Source: Tannerellaceae bacterium (lineage in GTDB: Bacteria > Bacteroidota > Bacteroidia > Bacteroidales > Tannerellaceae). From it: a stretch of DNA of 64,000 nt. Positions within the stretch are counted from its first letter, which is position 1. Each line of letters begins with the position of its first letter. The notes below the pieces were generated by a model that saw nothing but the letters and a program-made list of their open reading frames with translations, was not told the origin of the DNA and made no database searches. The position numbers and the translations under genes were made by a program. Where the stretch lies: positions 46,304-110,303 of the forward strand of contig JAITGL010000010.1 in the NCBI GenBank assembly GCA_031280645.1. The letters are read 5' to 3'. Positions 61,050-64,000 of the stretch are shown here, piece after piece.

Positions 61050-61135
61050 GTTCTCGCCCGGCCGAAGAAGTTCCGGCAATCGGTGGTGAGAATTGCTGTT
61101 AACTCTGTGGCTATTTCCGGATTAAAAAAGAATCG

Positions 61136-61143
61136 TACATTTG
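61136..61143 (+). promoter_or_regulatory. Promoter -7 element of the thrS-infC-rpmI operon
   Basis: TACATTTG lies 35 bases before the ATG at 61179. It is inside the longer frame that starts at 61083, which therefore cannot be the real start. No clear TTG at 19-21 bases. Confidence 0.62.
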
Positions 61144-61178
61144 CGCAACTTTTAACACGCATATACATTTCACATAAT

Positions 61179-63140
61179 ATGATCAAGATTACATTTCCCG
61201 ATAATTCCACGAGAGAATACTCCCAAGGTGTTACCGCCATGCAGATAGCCGAAAGCATAAGCCCGCGACTTGCTAAAGAAGTTCTGGCAGCCGATGTTAA
61301 TGGCGAAACATGGGATTTACATCGCCCAATAATCCTGGATTCACAAGTAAAACTACTGAAGTGGGACGACGCCGAAGGCAAGCACGCCTATTGGCATTCC
61401 AGCGCGCACCTTATGGCCGAAGCCCTTCAGGAACTCTATCCGGGCATAAAGTTCGGGATTGGGCCGGCCATTGAAAACGGCTTTTACTACGACGTCGACC
61501 CCGGCGAAGGACAGATCATAAAGGAAAGCGATTTTCCGGCAATCGAATCAAAAATGATGGAGCTAATTGCCCGCAAAGAAGAAATAAAACGTGCAGAAAT
61601 CAGCAAAACCAACGCCCTTGAAATGTTCGGCAGCCGGCAGGAAATCTACAAAACCGAGCTTATCGACGAACTGGCCGACGGTACGATAACAACCTATACC
61701 CAAGGCAGCTTCACCGACCTTTGCCGCGGACCTCATCTCCCCAATACATCTTATATAAAGGCAGTCAAAATTTTGAGCGTAGCCGGAGCATATTGGAGAG
61801 GCGACGAAAAGCGCAAACAACTTGTTCGCCTTTACGGCATCAGCTTCCCCGCCAAGAAAATGCTCGACGAATACCTTGCTTTCCTCGAAGAAGCCCGTAA
61901 GCGCGACCATAGGAAAGTTGGGCGCGAGCTCGAACTTTTTGCATTCTCGCAGGCCGTAGGCTCCGGGCTCCCCCTTTGGCTCCCGCGCGGCACGCAACTG
62001 CGATTACAACTCGAAGATTTCCTCAAACGAATCCAAAAGAAATACGGATACAGTCAAGTAATTACGCCACATATCGGCGGGAAGCCCCTGTACGTAACCT
62101 CAGGCCACTACGAAAAATACGGCAAAGACTCCTTTCAACCTATTCATACTCCACAAGAAGGAGAAGAATTTTTGTTGAAACCGATGAACTGTCCGCACCA
62201 TTGCGAGATATACAAACTTGCTCCCCACTCTTACAAAGACCTTCCGATACGCTATGCCGAGTTCGGCGCCGTATACCGCTACGAACAAAGCGGCGAGCTG
62301 CACGGACTGACCCGCGTTCGCGGATTCACGCAAGACGATGCCCACCTTTTTTGCCGTCCCGACCAGCTAAAGCAAGAATTCCTGAAAGTTATGGACATCA
62401 TTTTCATCATATTCCGCGCCCTCGATTTCAAAAACTTTGAAGCCCAAATATCACTCCGCGACTCAAAGGACAGAAGCAAATACATAGGAACCGACGAAAA
62501 TTGGGAACGCGCCGAACGCGCCATAATCGAAGCCTGCGAAGAAGCCGGCCTCCCGGCGAAAATCGAATACGGCGAAGCTGCCTTCTACGGCCCCAAACTC
62601 GACTTTATGGTAAAAGACGCCATCGGACGCCGCTGGCAACTCGGAACCATACAAGTCGATTACAATCTCCCCGAACGTTTTGACCTTGAATACACAGGCG
62701 ACGACAACAAAAAGCATCGCCCCGTAATGATCCACCGCGCTCCATTCGGCTCAATGGAACGTTTTGTAGCCGTACTGATAGAGCATACCGGCGGAAATTT
62801 CCCGCTATGGCTCACGCCCGACCAGGCAGTACTCCTCCCCGTAAGCGAAAAATATAACGACTACGCTAAGGACGTGGCCCGCCATCTCGAAGAACAAAAC
62901 GTTCGCGTGATAGTTGACGACCGTAACGAGAAAATAGGTCGAAAAATACGCGACAACGAGCTTAAAAAGATTCCATACATGCTAATTGTCGGCGAAAAAG
63001 AAGCCGAAAGCCAAGAAGTGTCCGTAAGAAAGCATGGCGAAGGCGATAAAGGTTCCATGAAAATAACTACCTTTGCCGCGCTTGTAAACGAAGAAGTTGA
63101 AGCAATGATAAGCAGCTGGCAGAAGCAAAACGAGAAATAG
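61179..63140 (+). CDS. thrS: Threonyl-tRNA synthetase
   Basis: From 61179 the enzyme has 653 residues. It has an N-terminal TGS domain ([19 protein letters not shown]), the editing domain with [19 protein letters not shown] near residue 70 (His-x3-His) and the matching Cys/His later ([12 protein letters not shown]), then a class II catalytic core with [11 protein letters not shown] near residue 335 and [14 protein letters not shown] (motif 2) near residue 380, and a C-terminal anticodon-binding domain. It charges tRNA-Thr. The operon order thrS-infC-rpmI is conserved in bacteria. Confidence 0.97.
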   Translation: MIKITFPDNSTREYSQGVTAMQIAESISPRLAKEVLAADVNGETWDLHRPIILDSQVKLLKWDDAEGKHAYWHSSAHLMAEALQELYPGIKFGIGPAIENGFYYDVDPGEGQIIKESDFPAIESKMMELIARKEEIKRAEISKTNALEMFGSRQEIYKTELIDELADGTITTYTQGSFTDLCRGPHLPNTSYIKAVKILSVAGAYWRGDEKRKQLVRLYGISFPAKKMLDEYLAFLEEARKRDHRKVGRELELFAFSQAVGSGLPLWLPRGTQLRLQLEDFLKRIQKKYGYSQVITPHIGGKPLYVTSGHYEKYGKDSFQPIHTPQEGEEFLLKPMNCPHHCEIYKLAPHSYKDLPIRYAEFGAVYRYEQSGELHGLTRVRGFTQDDAHLFCRPDQLKQEFLKVMDIIFIIFRALDFKNFEAQISLRDSKDRSKYIGTDENWERAERAIIEACEEAGLPAKIEYGEAAFYGPKLDFMVKDAIGRRWQLGTIQVDYNLPERFDLEYTGDDNKKHRPVMIHRAPFGSMERFVAVLIEHTGGNFPLWLTPDQAVLLPVSEKYNDYAKDVARHLEEQNVRVIVDDRNEKIGRKIRDNELKKIPYMLIVGEKEAESQEVSVRKHGEGDKGSMKITTFAALVNEEVEAMISSWQKQNEK

Positions 63141-63197
63141 TAATCAATCACATAATAAAACAAAATATAGAAAGGAGAATAACATTCCCATTTTTTA

Positions 63198-63836
63198 ATG
63201 AAGAACGACAGCCTGAAAGACCAGTACAGAATTAATGAACAGATACGTGTTCGAGAGATTCGCATAGTTGGAGAAAATATTGAACAAGGAGTATATTCCA
63301 TAGCCGAAGGGCTGAGAATGGCAGAAGAACAGGGACTTGACCTGATAGAAATATCTCCCAATGCGGCTCCTCCTGTTTGCAAGATAGCCGATTTTCAAAA
63401 GTTCCTGTATCAACAGAAAAAGCGTCAGAAAGAGCAGAAAGCCAAGTCGGTAAAAATAATAGTCAAAGAAATCAGATTCGGCCCCCAAACCGATGATCAC
63501 GACTACAACTTTAAGCTCAAGCACGCAAAAACCTTCCTCGAAGAAGGAGCAAAAGTTAAAGCCTACGTTTTTTTCAAAGGTCGTTCGATACTGTTTAAAG
63601 AACAAGGAGAAGTCCTACTCCTCCGTTTTGCCAATGATTTGGAAGATTACGGAAAAGTAGAACAAATGCCTCTCCTGGAAGGAAAGCGGATGATAATCAT
63701 GCTATCTCCCAAGAAAGGCAGCGGAAGCTCCGGACAGGTTGTCAGCAAGCCGATTGTAAAGAAAGTAATTCAACTGCCAAAGCCACCGGAACAAGCCGAA
63801 AATAAGCCGGAGGATAACAAAGATGGCGAATCGTAA
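63198..63836 (+). CDS. infC: Translation initiation factor IF-3
   Basis: The 212-residue protein has both IF-3 domains: an N-terminal domain beginning [20 protein letters not shown], with [20 protein letters not shown] near residue 52, and a C-terminal domain with [18 protein letters not shown] near residue 90. A Lys/Pro-rich tail follows ([18 protein letters not shown]), longer than in E. coli. The start is an ATG at 63198, where many bacteria use AUU; an A/G-rich AAAGGAG sits about 20 bases before it. It separates ribosomal subunits and checks start codons. Confidence 0.97.
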   Translation: MKNDSLKDQYRINEQIRVREIRIVGENIEQGVYSIAEGLRMAEEQGLDLIEISPNAAPPVCKIADFQKFLYQQKKRQKEQKAKSVKIIVKEIRFGPQTDDHDYNFKLKHAKTFLEEGAKVKAYVFFKGRSILFKEQGEVLLLRFANDLEDYGKVEQMPLLEGKRMIIMLSPKKGSGSSGQVVSKPIVKKVIQLPKPPEQAENKPEDNKDGES

Positions 63837-63890
63837 AATCCTTTCTCAAGAAATATTTTAATGTTTAATCAATAAAAAGTAAATTGGAAA

Positions 63891-64000
63891 ATGCCTAAGA
63901 TGAAGACTAATTCCGGTGCCAAAAAGAGGTTCGCCCTTACCGGAACAGGTAAAATCAAGAGAAAACATGCTTTTAAGAGTCATATCCTGACCAAGAAAAC
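63891..64000 (+). CDS. rpmI: 50S ribosomal protein L35 (cut by the window end)
   Basis: The frame begins [20 protein letters not shown] and continues [16 protein letters not shown] to the window edge, the conserved N-terminal half of L35. It follows infC by 54 bases; rplT is expected next, outside the window. Confidence 0.95.
   Translation, partial: MPKMKTNSGAKKRFALTGTGKIKRKHAFKSHILTKK

Overview
The window looks like a chromosomal stretch of a Bacteroidota bacterium, most likely order Bacteroidales, of roughly balanced GC content. Evidence: promoters of the phylum type (TTG, 18-21 bases, TAnnTTTG) recur upstream of genes; rpmB-rpmG is followed by the 50-residue DUF4295 protein; there is an S46 dipeptidyl-peptidase, a DUF5686 protein, a DUF6261-like protein, BACON-like and LEA-like lipoproteins, and a 1771-residue secreted protein with a type IX secretion C-terminal sorting domain. 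Genes are dense, on both strands and mostly in short operons.

Layout. 0-4 kb: exonuclease, RlmI-like methyltransferase, malate dehydrogenase and TcdA. 4-13 kb (minus strand): a phospho-signalling block made of a LytTR regulator, two zinc-ribbon FHA proteins, a 79-residue acidic protein, a PP2C phosphatase, a Hanks-type kinase, a TPR/barrel envelope protein and a Kelch lipoprotein, with serine acetyltransferase at the end. 13-17.5 kb: ABC transporter, SDR enzyme, small envelope proteins and an SDR-type threonine dehydrogenase. 17.7-23.1 kb: the giant FG-GAP protein. 25-30 kb: an aconitase, isocitrate dehydrogenase and citrate synthase operon, the oxidative arm to 2-oxoglutarate. 30-34.5 kb: an unusual NUDIX protein, a CHAP lipoprotein in AT-rich DNA, a candidate structured RNA and a LEA-like lipoprotein. 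34.6-42.6 kb: two tRNA-Leu genes, DPP11-type peptidase, CYTH protein, HAD phosphatase, ribosomal protein genes, radA and a FAD protein. 43-50.5 kb: a C10-peptidase remnant with a BACON-like lipoprotein, purine nucleoside phosphorylase, a DUF4139 protein, a flippase, an M20 deacylase and ribF. 50.6-56.2 kb: a galactofuranose glycan operon (flippase, acyltransferase, SGNH lipoprotein, UDP-galactopyranose mutase, glycosyltransferase), preceded by a promoter and an early terminator. 56.9-64 kb: DUF5686 protein, trmD, a secreted protein, then thrS-infC-rpmI, cut by the window end.

The most striking feature is a set of intergenic repeat elements. Six arrays lie about 7-14 kb apart (near 3.9, 13.1, 23.9, 37.8, 45.2 and 56.4 kb), with unit lengths of 21 or 41 bases (about two or four helical turns) and a self-complementary core. 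Two of them (3855-4113 and 37656-38019) are homologous over their full length in opposite orientation: a conserved leader, a variable number of 21-base units and a conserved tail. Two of the 41-base arrays share a consensus, and their palindromic cores change sequence while staying palindromic. This points to a dispersed, structurally conserved repeat family. No arrays with unique spacers (CRISPR), insertion sequences or prophage genes were seen.
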